The translations under genes were made by a program, and so were the position numbers. DNA of 64,000 nucleotides from Flavobacteriaceae bacterium. GTDB taxonomy: Bacteria > Bacteroidota > Bacteroidia > Flavobacteriales > Flavobacteriaceae. Under the pieces are notes generated by a model, which searched no databases, was not told the DNA's origin, and worked only from the letters and a program-made list of their open reading frames with translations. Within the stretch, counting starts at the first letter, position 1; every line of letters begins with the position of its first letter. The stretch is taken from assembly GCA_018608725.1 (NCBI GenBank), contig JABAZA010000056.1, forward strand, positions 8,200 to 72,199, given 5' to 3'. Of the stretch, positions 1 through 11,991 are shown in pieces.

Positions 1-180
1 GGTGGCTATGGTGGTCGCGGAAAAGGACGTCAGAACCGTTCTAAAGGATCCGGATTTAAATCTGATAGAGGACGCAGAAGCGACAACAATGCTTCTGGAA
101 GATCGCCGAGACGTTCATCAGATTTTAAACCGAGTGGTGGAGGCGATTTTTCAAGACCAAGAAAAAATCGTAGAAAGTAA
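1..180 (+). CDS. C-terminal tail of a probable DEAD-box RNA helicase (partial, 5' end outside window)
   Basis: Reading from base 1 in frame 1 gives 59 residues and a TAA stop at 178-180. The peptide is rich in Gly, Arg, Ser and Asn, starting GGYGGRGKGRQNRSK and ending FSRPRKNRRK. In flavobacteria, such RGG-like basic tails usually end DEAD-box RNA helicases, where they help non-specific RNA binding. That link is family knowledge, because no helicase motif lies inside the window. Another RNA-binding protein with a Gly/Arg tail, such as a pseudouridine synthase, is possible. An overlapping open frame from base 2 has no such composition and is a shadow. Confidence 0.5.
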   Translation, partial: GGYGGRGKGRQNRSKGSGFKSDRGRRSDNNASGRSPRRSSDFKPSGGGDFSRPRKNRRK

Positions 181-266
181 ATAACTTTGTTAATTTTTAG
201 TCAAATTTTGGATTGACAATATGAGTGTAGTATTTGTTTACTATTTTTATATCCTTAATCGAATTA

Positions 267-1040
267 ATGAAATCATATTTCACACTTTTAATAGTTTTAA
301 TTTTTCCATTTTTTGGAATGGCTCAAATTTACAATACGGTCAAAGGCAAGATTGTAAGTTCAGAGACCTTAGCAGCCATGGAAAGTGTGAATATTGTAAA
401 CCTAAATCAGGTGATTGGAACAACGACCAACACTGAAGGGCAGTTTGAAATTCGTGCGAAAGCCAATGACACCCTGCACCTCTCCTATTTAGGGTACAAA
501 TCCATCAAAGTCAAAGTGAGTAATGATTGGATTAAATATGGTACTTCTACAACTATTGAGCTTACAGAACTCGCCTTAGCTCTTGAAGAAGTGAATGTTA
601 ATAAGTTAAAACTTACAGGCTACTTAGAAGTTGATATTAAACAGGTTCCAATTCAAAAAAATGTTCGCTACAGCATTTCAGGGCTTAATAGTGGTTATGA
701 ATCCAGCTCTCGATCGCCAAGTATGGTGACTAAAGTTTTGGGAGCGATTTTTAATCCTGCAGATTTTTTACATAATATTTTTGGCAAAAAGCCGCGCGAA
801 ATGCGAAAGCTCAGAGAAATGAAAAAGCAGGATGAGATTCGAGATTTACTCGCTTCACGTTTTGACAGAGAAATGTTAATCGCTTTACTACAAGTTGATA
901 AAATTGATTTAGATCTTCTAATAAGTGAATGCAACTACTCCATGGACTTCATAAGATCTGCTAATGACTTGCAAATACTAGATGCTATTAGCGAATGCTA
1001 CGAAGAATATAAAATACTTAGTCGGAATAGAAGAAACTAG
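267..1040 (+). CDS. Secreted protein with carboxypeptidase-regulatory-like (CarboxypepD_reg) domain
   Basis: This is a 257-residue protein starting MKSYFTLLIVLIFPFFGMAQ, a good signal peptide cleaved near the Gln. The next ~90 residues form a carboxypeptidase-D regulatory-like beta-sandwich ('GKIVSSETLAAMESVNI', 'GTTTNTEGQFEI', 'LHLSYLGYKS'), the module found at the N-terminus of many TonB receptors. The rest is helical and charged, with no barrel, so the protein is probably periplasmic or outer-membrane associated. An ATG at 234 would put 11 residues before the signal peptide and was not used. The downstream neighbour faces the other way. The precise role is unknown. Confidence 0.75.
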   Translation: MKSYFTLLIVLIFPFFGMAQIYNTVKGKIVSSETLAAMESVNIVNLNQVIGTTTNTEGQFEIRAKANDTLHLSYLGYKSIKVKVSNDWIKYGTSTTIELTELALALEEVNVNKLKLTGYLEVDIKQVPIQKNVRYSISGLNSGYESSSRSPSMVTKVLGAIFNPADFLHNIFGKKPREMRKLREMKKQDEIRDLLASRFDREMLIALLQVDKIDLDLLISECNYSMDFIRSANDLQILDAISECYEEYKILSRNRRN

Positions 1041-1096
1041 TTCATCGGAATTCAAATCCATTTATACCTGACTATTCTGCAACAACTGAATCGATT

Positions 1097-1145
1097 GTCA
1101 TCCTCGCCTTCAGCCCACCTATGGCGGGCAAGTATTTCAGGGTCT
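1097..1145. repeat. Degenerate palindromic intergenic repeat
   Basis: The arms GTCATCCT and TTCAGGGTCT flank an inner hairpin GCCCACC-TAT-GGCGGGC at 1113-1129 (one mismatch). The same pattern, GTCA-(A)TCTGA...TTCAGATTCT plus a C/G-rich hairpin, recurs at 28.6-28.8 kb. It sits between two genes that converge, so a transcription-end role is possible. It looks like a worn copy of a dispersed intergenic repeat. Confidence 0.45.
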
Positions 1146-1153
1146 AAACGGTT

Positions 1154-3052
1154 CTATTTCTTACGTTTTTGCTGAGCTTCTTTTTGTGCCTCTGCTTGTG
1201 CCATAATCTCCGCCATTTTTTTCTGAAAACGGTTTTGTTTTTTTGGTTTTGCCTTACTGACTTGAATTTTAGCCAAAACTTTGTCTTCATCAATAATGTA
1301 GTTTTTGATAACTAACATGATTCCGATACTAATAAGGTTGGAAACAAAATAATACAAACTCAATCCAGACGCATAATTATTAAAGAAAATCAACATAATG
1401 ACTGGAGAAAGGTAGATCATATATTTCATCATCTTACCCATGTCTGGCATACCTTCTTGTGTGGGTTGTGTTGCCATTTGTTGTCCGGTTGTCATCTTCA
1501 TATAGAAAAAGATGGCAATAGACGCTAAAATAGGAAACAAACTAATGTGATCGCCATAAAAAGGAATGTTAAACGGCAACTCTGCAATGGAGTCATATGA
1601 ACTTAAATCATCGACCCATAAAAAGGATTTTTGACGCAATTCAAAGGCGATTGGAAAAAACATAAACAAGGCATAAAATACGGGCATTTGCAACATTCCT
1701 GGCAAACAACCACTCAGTGGGCTTGCACCAGCCTTGTTTTGAACGGCTAAGGTTTCTTGTTGTGCCTTCATTTTGTTGTTCTTGTATTTCTCACGAATGG
1801 CATCAAGTTCAGGTTTTAGGATTCTCATTTTTGCCTGCGACAAGAATTGCTTGTACTGCACAAATGACAAGAGTATTTTGACCATAATAGTCATCACTAT
1901 AATAGCAATTCCGTAGGATAAATAGTTTGTTAACCAAGCATATAACGGACTAAAAATCGCCTTGTTAATCCAACCAAAAATGCCCCATCCAAAAGGAATA
2001 CTCGCTTCTAAATTTCGATCGTATTGACTTAAAATATCATCATAGGTTGGACCGTAATAGATATTCATATTATGGGTTAACTCCCCACCTGAAAAAGATA
2101 ATGGAAGGCTGACTTCATAACGTTTGGTAAATAAGGTATCTACTGTTTCATCTTTTACCAGATCAAACGATTTTATATCGGCGGTTTTAAAGGGGGTGTC
2201 TGGTACTAATATAGTACTAAAAAAATGTTGTCTAAAAGAAAGCCAAGCCAAATCAGACTCGGTCTCATCATCGTCCCCCGATTGTGATAATTTATTGATT
2301 TTATCGCCTTCATGTTGATAGGTTAATCGGGTGTATCTATTTTCAAACGTAATGCTTTGGTCTTGTCTATGGGCTTTAAATTTCCAATCGAGCTGAACGT
2401 CTTGAGAAGAGTTTAGAACGTTAGAGAGTCCTTGTGATTTCACAGAGAAGCCCACCATATAGTCGTTTGGTTTCAATTCATATCGGTATTCTAAAAATTG
2501 GGTTTCCGAAACTTTCAAACGCATGGAAAGTATTTGATTATCTCCTGAAGTACTAAGCGTTGGCTGAAAATATAAATTCGTTGAATTGAGCGTACGGTTA
2601 TCGGAAGTTGCAAAATTTAAATTAAAAACAGAACTGCCATCTTTAATTAAATATACAGGAACAGAGTCGTGATTGACATAGTTTTTTAGTTTTACTTCTG
2701 AAATAAACCCACCTTTATTATCAATTTTAAGTGCTAAAACTTCATTTTCAAAAGTGGTGGTGGTAGCCGTCGCTGAAGGTAAGGTTAAGGCATAAGCAAA
2801 ATCTCCGATCTTATTTTTTAAACCTGCCAAAGCAAGCGAGTCTGTTGGAAGTTTACCGTTAGAATTGTCGGTTACGTTCATTTGCTCCGCAGCATTATTG
2901 GCAGCTTCAGATGTTAATTGCTCTTGTTTTGCTTGTTCTTGTGCAGCGAGTTGTTCTGGAGTGGGTTGATTTTGCCATAACATATACAATAAAATAGCGC
3001 CTATAAGTAAAAACCCAATGATTGAATTTATGTCTAATTTCTTTTCTTCCAT
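1154..3052 (-). CDS. yidC: Membrane protein insertase YidC
   Basis: A 632-residue protein with the Bacteroidota YidC layout: an N-terminal membrane segment at residues ~10-26, a large periplasmic beta-domain (~60-345), then the conserved insertase core from ~350 ('IPFGWGIFGWINKAIF', 'PLSGCLPGMLQMPVFYALF') with about five membrane segments. It ends in a Lys/Arg/Gln-rich tail (last ~35 residues) that in this family can contact the ribosome. It inserts and folds inner-membrane proteins, alone or with SecYEG. It lies 55 bp downstream of pyrG on the same strand, the usual Bacteroidota pairing, so co-transcription is likely. Length is normal for the phylum. Confidence 0.97.
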   Translation of the reverse strand: MEEKKLDINSIIGFLLIGAILLYMLWQNQPTPEQLAAQEQAKQEQLTSEAANNAAEQMNVTDNSNGKLPTDSLALAGLKNKIGDFAYALTLPSATATTTTFENEVLALKIDNKGGFISEVKLKNYVNHDSVPVYLIKDGSSVFNLNFATSDNRTLNSTNLYFQPTLSTSGDNQILSMRLKVSETQFLEYRYELKPNDYMVGFSVKSQGLSNVLNSSQDVQLDWKFKAHRQDQSITFENRYTRLTYQHEGDKINKLSQSGDDDETESDLAWLSFRQHFFSTILVPDTPFKTADIKSFDLVKDETVDTLFTKRYEVSLPLSFSGGELTHNMNIYYGPTYDDILSQYDRNLEASIPFGWGIFGWINKAIFSPLYAWLTNYLSYGIAIIVMTIMVKILLSFVQYKQFLSQAKMRILKPELDAIREKYKNNKMKAQQETLAVQNKAGASPLSGCLPGMLQMPVFYALFMFFPIAFELRQKSFLWVDDLSSYDSIAELPFNIPFYGDHISLFPILASIAIFFYMKMTTGQQMATQPTQEGMPDMGKMMKYMIYLSPVIMLIFFNNYASGLSLYYFVSNLISIGIMLVIKNYIIDEDKVLAKIQVSKAKPKKQNRFQKKMAEIMAQAEAQKEAQQKRKK

Positions 3053-3107
3053 ATCTTTTAAATCTTAATTGACTCCCACAAAAGAAAGGGTTGCCAGATC
3101 ACTACTA

Positions 3108-4736
<1,629 letters not shown>

Positions 4737-4747
4737 TTAAACGCGAA

Positions 4748-4755
4748 CAAATTTA
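4748..4755 (-). promoter_or_regulatory. Probable -7 promoter element of pyrG-yidC
   Basis: The minus strand reads TAAATTTG, matching the Bacteroidota -7 consensus TAnnTTTG, 20 bp before the pyrG start codon. No clear TTG is seen at the -33 distance, so the call rests on the -7 element and its position. Confidence 0.45.
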
Positions 4756-4862
4756 CAAATAAGAATTGAAATATTTAGTATTATTAGGAGTTGTTTATAA
4801 ACACATTCTATATAACAAAAAAAAGTATCTAAGTAATCTGTAATAATAAAATTAAAATCGAC

Positions 4863-5795
4863 TTATTTAACGGCTACTAGTTCCACATCAAATATTAAAC
4901 TAGCATTTGGAGGGATCACTCCACCGGCACCTTGAGCCCCATAACCTAAATGACTAGGAATTACAAAACGTGCTTTATCCCCTACATTTAAAAGCGCTAC
5001 ACCTTCGTCCCATCCTGAAATAACCTGGCCAGTTCCGAGTGCAAACTCAATTGGTTCTTTTCTTTTGTAAGAAGAATCAAATACAGTCCCATCCGCTAAT
5101 TGACCTTTATAATGTACTGAAACGGTAGCACCCTTCTCTGCTTTTGAACCACTACCCTTTTGAAGTATTTGATAGCGAAGACCACTTTCTGTTTTTTCAA
5201 AACCTGTAGCTAGTTTGTCTAACTCTGCTTCTATAGCCGCTTTTTGTTTTGCGATATTTTTTTCGCGTTCACCTTCAAAAGTTCTAAATGCTTCTACCGC
5301 TTGAAATGCTTCTGCATCTGCACCAATAGCCAAAATTTCTAATGTTTCTAAAACATCTCCTTGAGTGATGGTATTTACTACATCTTGACCTTCAACCACG
5401 TTTCCAAATACCGTGTGTTTTCCATCTAACCAATCCGTTGGAATATGTGTAATAAAAAACTGACTTCCATTCGTTCCTGGGCCTGCATTAGCCATGGATA
5501 AAACCCCAGGTTTGTCATGCTTTAAATCGGGATGAAATTCATCCTCAAATTTATAACCTGGATTTCCTGTCCCTGTTCCGAGTGGACAGCCCCCTTGAAT
5601 CATAAAATCTGGAATCACTCTATGAAAGTTAAGACCATTGTAGTATGGATCTCCTTGTTTTTTTACAGAATTTTCTAAGTTTCCTTGCGCTAACGCTACA
5701 AAATTTCCAACAGTTCCAGGTGTTTTTTGATATTCTAAGTTTACTAAAATGACACCTTTAGAGGTGTTGAATTTTGCGTATAAGCCTTCGTTCAT
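4863..5795 (-). CDS. Dual-family peptidyl-prolyl isomerase: cyclophilin fused to FKBP
   Basis: A 310-residue protein with two unrelated proline isomerase domains. Residues ~5-175 are a cyclophilin ('[13 protein letters not shown]' with the catalytic Arg, 'GSQFFIT', '[10 protein letters not shown]'). Residues ~205-310 are an FKBP ('[18 protein letters not shown]', '[15 protein letters not shown]', '[15 protein letters not shown]'). A charged linker of about 30 residues joins them. No signal peptide is seen, so it is probably cytoplasmic. Cyclophilin-FKBP fusions are known from flavobacteria. An earlier in-frame start at 5828 falls inside the -7 element at 5826-5833, so the ATG at 5795 is preferred. 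Gene order is recQ, this gene, pyrG, with a separate promoter. Confidence 0.93.
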   Translation of the reverse strand: MNEGLYAKFNTSKGVILVNLEYQKTPGTVGNFVALAQGNLENSVKKQGDPYYNGLNFHRVIPDFMIQGGCPLGTGTGNPGYKFEDEFHPDLKHDKPGVLSMANAGPGTNGSQFFITHIPTDWLDGKHTVFGNVVEGQDVVNTITQGDVLETLEILAIGADAEAFQAVEAFRTFEGEREKNIAKQKAAIEAELDKLATGFEKTESGLRYQILQKGSGSKAEKGATVSVHYKGQLADGTVFDSSYKRKEPIEFALGTGQVISGWDEGVALLNVGDKARFVIPSHLGYGAQGAGGVIPPNASLIFDVELVAVK

Positions 5796-5825
5796 GAGTG
5801 TAATTTTATTGTTTTTAAATCGCTG

Positions 5826-5833
5826 CAAATATA
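5826..5833 (-). promoter_or_regulatory. Probable -7 promoter element of the cyclophilin-FKBP gene
   Basis: The minus strand reads TATATTTG (TAnnTTTG consensus), 31 bp before the ATG at 5795. Transcription would begin downstream of 5828, which rules out the longer reading frame that starts there. A TTG at the minus-strand -33 side is slightly too close (15 bp) to be convincing. Confidence 0.5.
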
Positions 5834-5873
5834 AGAAGGAATTATAAACAAAAAAGTTTAAGGAATAGTTTTA

Positions 5874-8063
5874 TTAATTTGCCACTTCACTTATAAATTT
5901 AAGGCGATATAAGCGTAATTCTTGATCGTCGTATTCACCGTCAAATTCTTCAATAGCAGATTCTATATCATCGGTTTCAGATTCCATAAAATACTCGTGA
6001 ATTTCTTCTTGTTGATCTTCATCAAATAATTCATCAATCCAATAATTAATATTTAATTTCGTTCCCGAAAATACAATGGCTTCCAATTCTCTAATAAAAT
6101 CAGCCATATCCATTCCTTTAGCGGAGGATATATCGTCTAGGGGAAGTTTTCTGTCAATATTTTGAATGATATATAGTTTCAACGAAGAGTTTAAACCGGT
6201 GGACTTGATAATCATATCTTCCATACGTTCAATCTCATTTTCATCGACATAACGCTTTATGAGTGCTACGAAATCTTTTCCATACCGCTTTGCTTTTCCT
6301 TCGCCAACTCCATGAATATTGTAAAGTTCTTCAACCGTAATTGGGTATTTAAGTGCCATATCTTCTAGAGATGGATCTTGAAAAATCACAAATGGAGGAA
6401 CCCCAAGTTTTTTAGCATTTGATTTTCGAAGATCTTTGAGCATTCGCATCAGAGTTGCATCTACGATATCGGAAGCGTTGTTATAATTACGATTCGTTTG
6501 TACGTTATAGGTGTGATCTTCCGTCATCATAAATGACTTTGGATGTTCTATGAATTCACGTCCAGTAGGAGTGAGTTTTAACACGCCATAGGTCTCAATA
6601 TCTTTGCGTAAATAGCCCGCAACAAGCACCTGTCTAACCAGAGCCATCCAATAAATCACATCATGATTACTTCCTTTTCCAAAAAAGGGCAATTCATTGG
6701 TACGGTGCGACTTTATAAGTGCATTCTCTTGACCTATCATCACATTTACTAGATCTTTACTTTTATATTTTTCGTGGGTATTTGAAACAATCTGAAGCAA
6801 TAATTTTACTTCCTCCATTGCTTCGGTTTGTGGTTTTGGATTTCGAACATTATCGTCCATATCGCCACCTTCCCCTGTTTCATTATCAAAGGATTCGCCA
6901 AAATAATGCAATATAAATTTGCGACGCGACATGGATGTTTCAGCCATTGCGACGACTTCTTGCAACAAAGCAAAGCCAATTTCTTGTTCTGCTACTGGTT
7001 TTCCTGACATGAATTTCTCAAGCTTTTCGATGTCTTTGTAGGCATAATATGCCAAACAATGTCCTTCGCCTCCGTCACGACCTGCTCGCCCTGTTTCTTG
7101 GTAATAACTTTCAATACTTTTTGGTATATCGTGATGAATCACAAAACGCACATCTGGTTTATCAATTCCCATTCCAAAAGCAATAGTTGCCACCACAACA
7201 TCAGTGTCTTCCATCAAAAACATATCCTGATGTTTAGAACGTGTTTTAGCATCTAACCCAGCATGGTAGGGCACTGCCTTAATTCCGTTTACTTGAAGAA
7301 TTTGCGACAAGCCTTCGACACGTTTTCTACTAAGGCAGTAGATAATTCCGGACTTCCCTTCATTTTGTTTTACGAATCGAATAATATCATTATCAACTTG
7401 ATCCGTTTTTGGTAATATCTCATAAAATAAGTTGGGGCGATTAAAGGAGGCTTTAAAGGTTTGAGAATCTGTAGTTCCTAAGTTTTTAAGAATATCTTCT
7501 TGAACTTTAGGAGTCGCAGTGGCCGTTAATCCAATAATTGGAATATCATCCCCAATTTGAGTGATGATGTGTTTTAGGTTTCTGTATTCAGGTCTAAAAT
7601 CATGTCCCCATTCACTGATACAATGCGCTTCATCAACAGCCATAAATGAAACTGTTTGTGATTTTAAGAATTCAATGTTTTCAAGTTTTGAAAGCGATTC
7701 TGGGGCAACGTATAAAAGTTTGGTAATTCCAGACTCTATATCCGATTTCACTTGTTTGATCTCGGTTTTATTCAAGGAGGAATTCAATACATGAGCAATG
7801 CCTTCATAATTAGAAATACCCCTAATCGCATCCACTTGATTTTTCATAAGTGCGATGAGTGGCGAGACCACAATAGCAGTTCCCTCCTGCATCAACGCAG
7901 GCAATTGGTAACAAAGTGACTTTCCGCCACCTGTTGGCATAATAGCGAAGGTGTGTTTTTTTTCTAAAACACTAACAATGACTTGTTCTTGCAGTCCTTT
8001 AAATTGATCAAAGCCAAAGAAAGTTTTTAGAGCTGCATGTAATTCTTTAGTCGATATGCTCAT
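5874..8063 (-). CDS. recQ: ATP-dependent DNA helicase RecQ
   Basis: A 729-residue 3'-5' DNA helicase of superfamily 2, used in recombination and fork repair. Visible parts are Walker A 'MPTGGGKS' (residues ~42-49), DEAH box '[18 protein letters not shown]' (~142), the motif VI region '[15 protein letters not shown]', an RQC region around 330-510 and an HRDC-like domain near 530-605 ('[15 protein letters not shown]'). A C-terminal acidic extension (~650-729, rich in Asp and Glu) follows and is usual in Bacteroidota copies. It is divergent from kdsD. Confidence 0.97.
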   Translation of the reverse strand: MSISTKELHAALKTFFGFDQFKGLQEQVIVSVLEKKHTFAIMPTGGGKSLCYQLPALMQEGTAIVVSPLIALMKNQVDAIRGISNYEGIAHVLNSSLNKTEIKQVKSDIESGITKLLYVAPESLSKLENIEFLKSQTVSFMAVDEAHCISEWGHDFRPEYRNLKHIITQIGDDIPIIGLTATATPKVQEDILKNLGTTDSQTFKASFNRPNLFYEILPKTDQVDNDIIRFVKQNEGKSGIIYCLSRKRVEGLSQILQVNGIKAVPYHAGLDAKTRSKHQDMFLMEDTDVVVATIAFGMGIDKPDVRFVIHHDIPKSIESYYQETGRAGRDGGEGHCLAYYAYKDIEKLEKFMSGKPVAEQEIGFALLQEVVAMAETSMSRRKFILHYFGESFDNETGEGGDMDDNVRNPKPQTEAMEEVKLLLQIVSNTHEKYKSKDLVNVMIGQENALIKSHRTNELPFFGKGSNHDVIYWMALVRQVLVAGYLRKDIETYGVLKLTPTGREFIEHPKSFMMTEDHTYNVQTNRNYNNASDIVDATLMRMLKDLRKSNAKKLGVPPFVIFQDPSLEDMALKYPITVEELYNIHGVGEGKAKRYGKDFVALIKRYVDENEIERMEDMIIKSTGLNSSLKLYIIQNIDRKLPLDDISSAKGMDMADFIRELEAIVFSGTKLNINYWIDELFDEDQQEEIHEYFMESETDDIESAIEEFDGEYDDQELRLYRLKFISEVAN

Positions 8064-8218
8064 TTATGGTTAATTTCTTAATCTTATTTAAAAAAAAAGT
8101 GATTAAATGAATCAAAAATGGAATAAATCCAGAAACACTCCTATTTTTTTTGTTTTTTTGTATTGTGAATTAAAGATAGATATATTTAAATAAGTACACA
8201 ACCAAAAATATAAAAAAA

Positions 8219-9184
8219 TTGAGTTCAAAAAAATCGATAGTTGCATTAGCCAAAGAAACCATAGAAATTGAAAGTTTAGCAATATCTCAACTTGCAGGTT
8301 TTATTGATGAAACGTTTGCAGAGGCTGTTGAATTAATCCACAATTCTTCCGGCCGCGTTATTATAACAGGGATTGGAAAAAGTGCAATTATAGCAACTAA
8401 GATTGTAGCAACTTTAAACTCTACTGGAACTCCATCTGTATTTATGCATGCAGCAGATGCCATTCATGGCGATTTGGGACTAATTCTAAAAGATGATATT
8501 GTAGTTTGTATTTCTAAAAGTGGGAACACTCCAGAAATTAAAGCACTCATCCCCTTTTTGAAGAATGCAGGGAATACATTGATTGCAATTACAGGAAACC
8601 AAAAATCAGTTTTAGCAGAGCAAGCTGACTTTGTATTCAATTCTTATGTAGAAAAAGAAGCCTGTCCGATTAATTTAGCGCCTACCACAAGCACAACTGC
8701 ACAGTTGGTTATCGGAGATGCCTTGGCTGTTTGTTTGTTAGAACTTCGAGATTTTACAAAGGATGACTTTGCTAAATACCATCCGGGAGGTGCCTTAGGA
8801 AAACGATTATTCTTAAAAGTACGTGATGTCTTGGTTCATAACGAGATCCCTAAAGTAGATCCAGATGCCAGTGTTAAAAAAGTGATCATAGAAATTTCAG
8901 AAAAACGCAAAGGAGCTACCGCCGTTACTGTTAACAATAAAATTATTGGAATTATTACGGATGGAGATTTAAGACGTATGTTGTCTGAAACAGAAGACTT
9001 ATCACAACAAAAGGCGGAAAATATTATGAGTAAAAACCCGGTATCCATAACAATAGATGCCATGGCAATTGATGCTATGGAGTTGATGGAAACCCACGAA
9101 ATTTCGCAACTCTTGGTTACAGACCAAGGAAACTATGCTGGTGTAATCCATATTCATGACCTTATAAAAGAAGGAATTATCTAA
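8219..9184 (+). CDS. kdsD: Arabinose-5-phosphate isomerase (KpsF/GutQ family)
   Basis: A 321-residue enzyme interconverting ribulose-5-phosphate and arabinose-5-phosphate, the first step towards the LPS sugar Kdo. It has an N-terminal SIS sugar-isomerase domain (~35-170: 'GRVIITGIGKSAIIA', 'ISKSGNTPEIKALIP', 'APTTSTTAQLVIGDAL') and two CBS domains (~205-320). Start is TTG (MSSKKSIVALAKET); no ATG lies nearby in frame before the conserved region. It heads a block with tatC (2 bp gap), an AhpD-like gene and lptB, which fits envelope biogenesis. Confidence 0.94.
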   Translation: MSSKKSIVALAKETIEIESLAISQLAGFIDETFAEAVELIHNSSGRVIITGIGKSAIIATKIVATLNSTGTPSVFMHAADAIHGDLGLILKDDIVVCISKSGNTPEIKALIPFLKNAGNTLIAITGNQKSVLAEQADFVFNSYVEKEACPINLAPTTSTTAQLVIGDALAVCLLELRDFTKDDFAKYHPGGALGKRLFLKVRDVLVHNEIPKVDPDASVKKVIIEISEKRKGATAVTVNNKIIGIITDGDLRRMLSETEDLSQQKAENIMSKNPVSITIDAMAIDAMELMETHEISQLLVTDQGNYAGVIHIHDLIKEGII

Positions 9185-9186
9185 TT

Positions 9187-10002
9187 ATGGAAACACAAAA
9201 AGAAATGTCATTTTTAGATCATCTTGAGGAATTAAGATGGCATATCATCAGAGCTTTGGCTGCTGTTATGATTGCAGCAACAGCTGCTTTTTTGGCAAAA
9301 GCATTTATATTTGAAACCCTGATTTTTGGCCCCACCAAAGCTGATTTTTTTACCTATGAATTTCTTTGTAATGCCTCTAAATTATTAGGATTTGAAAGTT
9401 TTTGTGATACCAATTTTGATTTTGAAGTTCAAAGTCGAACGATGGCAGGACAGTTTTCTGCACATATTTGGACTTCAATTACTTTTGGATTGATCGTTGC
9501 ATTTCCTTATGTGTTGTACGAATTCTGGAAATTTATCAGTCCAGGGCTATATAGTAAAGAAAAAAACAGTTCAAGAGGATTTATTGTTATCTCCTCAATT
9601 CTATTTTTTATTGGAGTTTTATTTGGTTACTACATAGTTTGTCCACTCTCTATTAACTTCTTAGGAACCTATTCTGTAGCAGACCAAGTTCATAATGATT
9701 TTGATTTAAACTCTTATATAGGACTTATACGAGCATCCACACTAGCGTCTGGGTTTATTTTTGAGCTCCCTATTGTTATTTATTTCCTTACTAAAATAGG
9801 GTTGGTCACCCCTGAATTTCTTCGGAAAAACAGAAAGTATGCCCTAGTTATTGTATTGATTTTTGCCGCTATTATCACCCCTCCCGATATTGCGAGTCAA
9901 GTCATTGTTGCGATTCCCGTATTGATTTTATATCAAGTAAGCATACTAATTTCAAAACTAGTGTTACGAAACCAAAAAAGAAAAGAAAAAAATGGCAAAT
10001 AA
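9187..10002 (+). CDS. tatC: Sec-independent protein translocase TatC
   Basis: A 271-residue membrane protein with six predicted membrane segments, the twin-arginine signal receptor of the Tat export system. It shows the N-terminal family signature 'MSFLDHLEELRWHIIRAL' and 'FIFELPIVIYFLTKIGLVTPEFLRKNRKYA'. A ~35-residue insert between the first two membrane segments ('EFLCNASKLLGFESFCDTN') carries two Cys, as in other Bacteroidota TatC. tatA/B genes are not in the window. It is packed 2 bp after kdsD and overlaps the next gene by 11 bp. Confidence 0.96.
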   Translation: METQKEMSFLDHLEELRWHIIRALAAVMIAATAAFLAKAFIFETLIFGPTKADFFTYEFLCNASKLLGFESFCDTNFDFEVQSRTMAGQFSAHIWTSITFGLIVAFPYVLYEFWKFISPGLYSKEKNSSRGFIVISSILFFIGVLFGYYIVCPLSINFLGTYSVADQVHNDFDLNSYIGLIRASTLASGFIFELPIVIYFLTKIGLVTPEFLRKNRKYALVIVLIFAAIITPPDIASQVIVAIPVLILYQVSILISKLVLRNQKRKEKNGK

Positions 10003-10333
10003 AGTAGAAGAATTTAATGCCTATCGCAAGAAAATGAACACCAAAATTCTTGCAGAAAACAATACCGTAATCAAACGCATTTTTAATTTAGATACGAATG
10101 CTTTTCAGGAAGGCGCTTTAAACACAGAAACAAAAGAACTTTTAGGGCTTGTCGCTTCTGCGGTTTTACGTTGTGATGATTGTGTGCGTTATCATCTAGA
10201 AAAATGCCATGAAGAAGGACTGAGTAGAGCACAAATTTCGGAAGCATTAAGTATTGCAACCCTTGTGGGAGGCACCATTGTTATACCCCATTTGAGACGT
10301 GCTTATGAATATTTAGATGTTTTAGAAGCCTAA
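9992..10333 (+). CDS. Carboxymuconolactone decarboxylase / AhpD-like protein
   Basis: A 113-residue protein of the carboxymuconolactone decarboxylase family. The redox motif 'CDDCVRYH' (Cys61, Cys64, His68) matches the AhpD active site CxxC-xxx-H, followed by '[19 protein letters not shown]'. Such proteins are often peroxidase-linked disulfide reductases, but the exact substrate is unknown here. The ATG lies 11 bp inside tatC and the gene precedes lptB by 13 bp, so it is part of the kdsD-tatC-lptB operon. Confidence 0.88.
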   Translation: MANKVEEFNAYRKKMNTKILAENNTVIKRIFNLDTNAFQEGALNTETKELLGLVASAVLRCDDCVRYHLEKCHEEGLSRAQISEALSIATLVGGTIVIPHLRRAYEYLDVLEA

Positions 10334-10346
10334 TAAATATAGACAC

Positions 10347-11087
10347 ATGAAATTAAGAGTCGAAAATTTAATGAAGTCCTATAACGGACGTAAAGTTGTG
10401 AAGGATGTTTCTCTTGAAGTAAATCAAGGTGAAATTGTGGGGCTTCTAGGGCCTAATGGTGCAGGGAAAACAACTTCTTTTTACATGGCTGTTGGTTTGA
10501 TTAAGCCCAATGGCGGTGCCATCTATTTAGATGATAAAGAAATTACATCTTACCCAATGTACAAAAGAGCACAAAGCGGAATTGGATACCTAGCGCAAGA
10601 AGCTTCCGTCTTTAGAAAATTAAGTATTGAAGACAATATTTTAAGTGTACTTCAAATGACAAAACTTTCTAAAAAAGAACAAATTGATAAGATGGAATCT
10701 TTGATTGATGAGTTCAGTTTAGGACATATCAGAACCAATAGAGGTGATTTGCTTTCTGGAGGTGAACGAAGACGAACTGAAATCGCAAGAGCATTAGCAA
10801 CCGACCCCAGTTTTATTTTACTCGATGAGCCATTTGCAGGAGTTGACCCTGTGGCCGTAGAAGATATTCAACGGATTATTGCAAGACTGACAAAGAAAAA
10901 TATTGGCATCTTAATTACAGATCACAACGTGCAAGAAACCTTGGCCATTACAGATCGTACTTATTTAATGTTTGAAGGAAGTATTCTTAAAGCTGGAAAA
11001 CCCGAAGTGCTCGCCAATGATGAGATGGTTCGGAAAGTATATCTCGGTCAAAATTTTGAATTGCGTAAAAAGAAATTAGAATTCTAA
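10347..11087 (+). CDS. lptB: LPS export ABC transporter ATP-binding protein LptB
   Basis: A 246-residue ATPase that powers the LptB2FGC extraction of LPS from the inner membrane. It has Walker A '[10 protein letters not shown]' (~35-44), Q-loop '[15 protein letters not shown]', signature '[16 protein letters not shown]' and Walker B '[15 protein letters not shown]', the last typical of LptB rather than generic ABC proteins. It is the last gene of the kdsD operon and its 3' end overlaps the converging DUF808 gene by 4 bp. Confidence 0.95.
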   Translation: MKLRVENLMKSYNGRKVVKDVSLEVNQGEIVGLLGPNGAGKTTSFYMAVGLIKPNGGAIYLDDKEITSYPMYKRAQSGIGYLAQEASVFRKLSIEDNILSVLQMTKLSKKEQIDKMESLIDEFSLGHIRTNRGDLLSGGERRRTEIARALATDPSFILLDEPFAGVDPVAVEDIQRIIARLTKKNIGILITDHNVQETLAITDRTYLMFEGSILKAGKPEVLANDEMVRKVYLGQNFELRKKKLEF

Positions 11088-11974
11088 ATTCCTTTCGCTT
11101 TTTTTAAAAACGGTTTGATCATCTGCTTTAATACTTTTACTACTAAAAGCACTCCTATTCCTACACATAATCCTACTATAAAATCTCTTAAAATTCCTGG
11201 AATACTGTCATGGAGGTGATGAAAAATTGAAATGTTATGAGTAAATATACCCCCTGAGACAAGCAAAAGTGCTAGTGTTCCAACAACTGACAAGAGTTTA
11301 ATAATTACAGGCAAAGCATTAACCAATGTGTTTCCCATAAAGTGAACCCTATTTTTCTGTCCATTACTCATTTGAATTAATTTCAGTCCAAAATCATCCA
11401 TGCGAACAATGAGTGCCACAATCCCATACACACCGACTGTGGCTATGATGGATATAATACTAACTACGGCAATTTGAATCGTTAACGATTGATCCATTAC
11501 AGTCCCTAAAGTAATGATAATGATCTCAATGGATAAAATAAAATCCGTAAGGATAGCCGATTTTATTTTCTTTTTTTCTAAGCTTAGAATTTCAGATTCT
11601 GAAAGCGATTCTGAAAAACCATTAACAACCCTATGTTTATGCGGAACGATGTATTCAAAAATCTTTTCAGCCCCTTCATAGGCTAAATAAAACCCTCCTA
11701 AAACCAATATAATTGTGACCACTGATGGTAAAAATGCACTCAGTATAAAGGCAAAAGGCAAAATAATCAGTTTATTCAAAAAAGAGCCTTTTGTGATAGC
11801 CCACAATACAGGTATTTCCCTAGAAGATACAAAACCCGATGCTTTTTCTGCGTTGACTGCCAAATCATCCCCGAGAATACCGGCTGTTTTTTTAGCTGAT
11901 ATTTTACTCATCACAACCACATCGTCCATAAGAACCGAAATATCATCCAATAACGCAAAAAAGCCTGAAGCCAT
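11084..11974 (-). CDS. DUF808 family membrane protein
   Basis: A 296-residue protein starting '[24 protein letters not shown]', the hallmark of the DUF808 (YedI-like) family, with '[20 protein letters not shown]' close behind. About six hydrophobic segments from residue 70 to the end make it an inner-membrane protein. Function is not established for the family. It lies 17 bp downstream of pssA on the same strand and is probably co-transcribed. Confidence 0.9.
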   Translation of the reverse strand: MASGFFALLDDISVLMDDVVVMSKISAKKTAGILGDDLAVNAEKASGFVSSREIPVLWAITKGSFLNKLIILPFAFILSAFLPSVVTIILVLGGFYLAYEGAEKIFEYIVPHKHRVVNGFSESLSESEILSLEKKKIKSAILTDFILSIEIIIITLGTVMDQSLTIQIAVVSIISIIATVGVYGIVALIVRMDDFGLKLIQMSNGQKNRVHFMGNTLVNALPVIIKLLSVVGTLALLLVSGGIFTHNISIFHHLHDSIPGILRDFIVGLCVGIGVLLVVKVLKQMIKPFLKKAKGI

Positions 11975-11991
11975 AAAAAAAAGTTTATTAA

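Noticed and set aside
2-184. A 60-codon plus-strand frame starting at base 2
   Set aside because: The frame from base 1 gives an RGG-type tail with natural flavobacterial composition; this one is its shadow.
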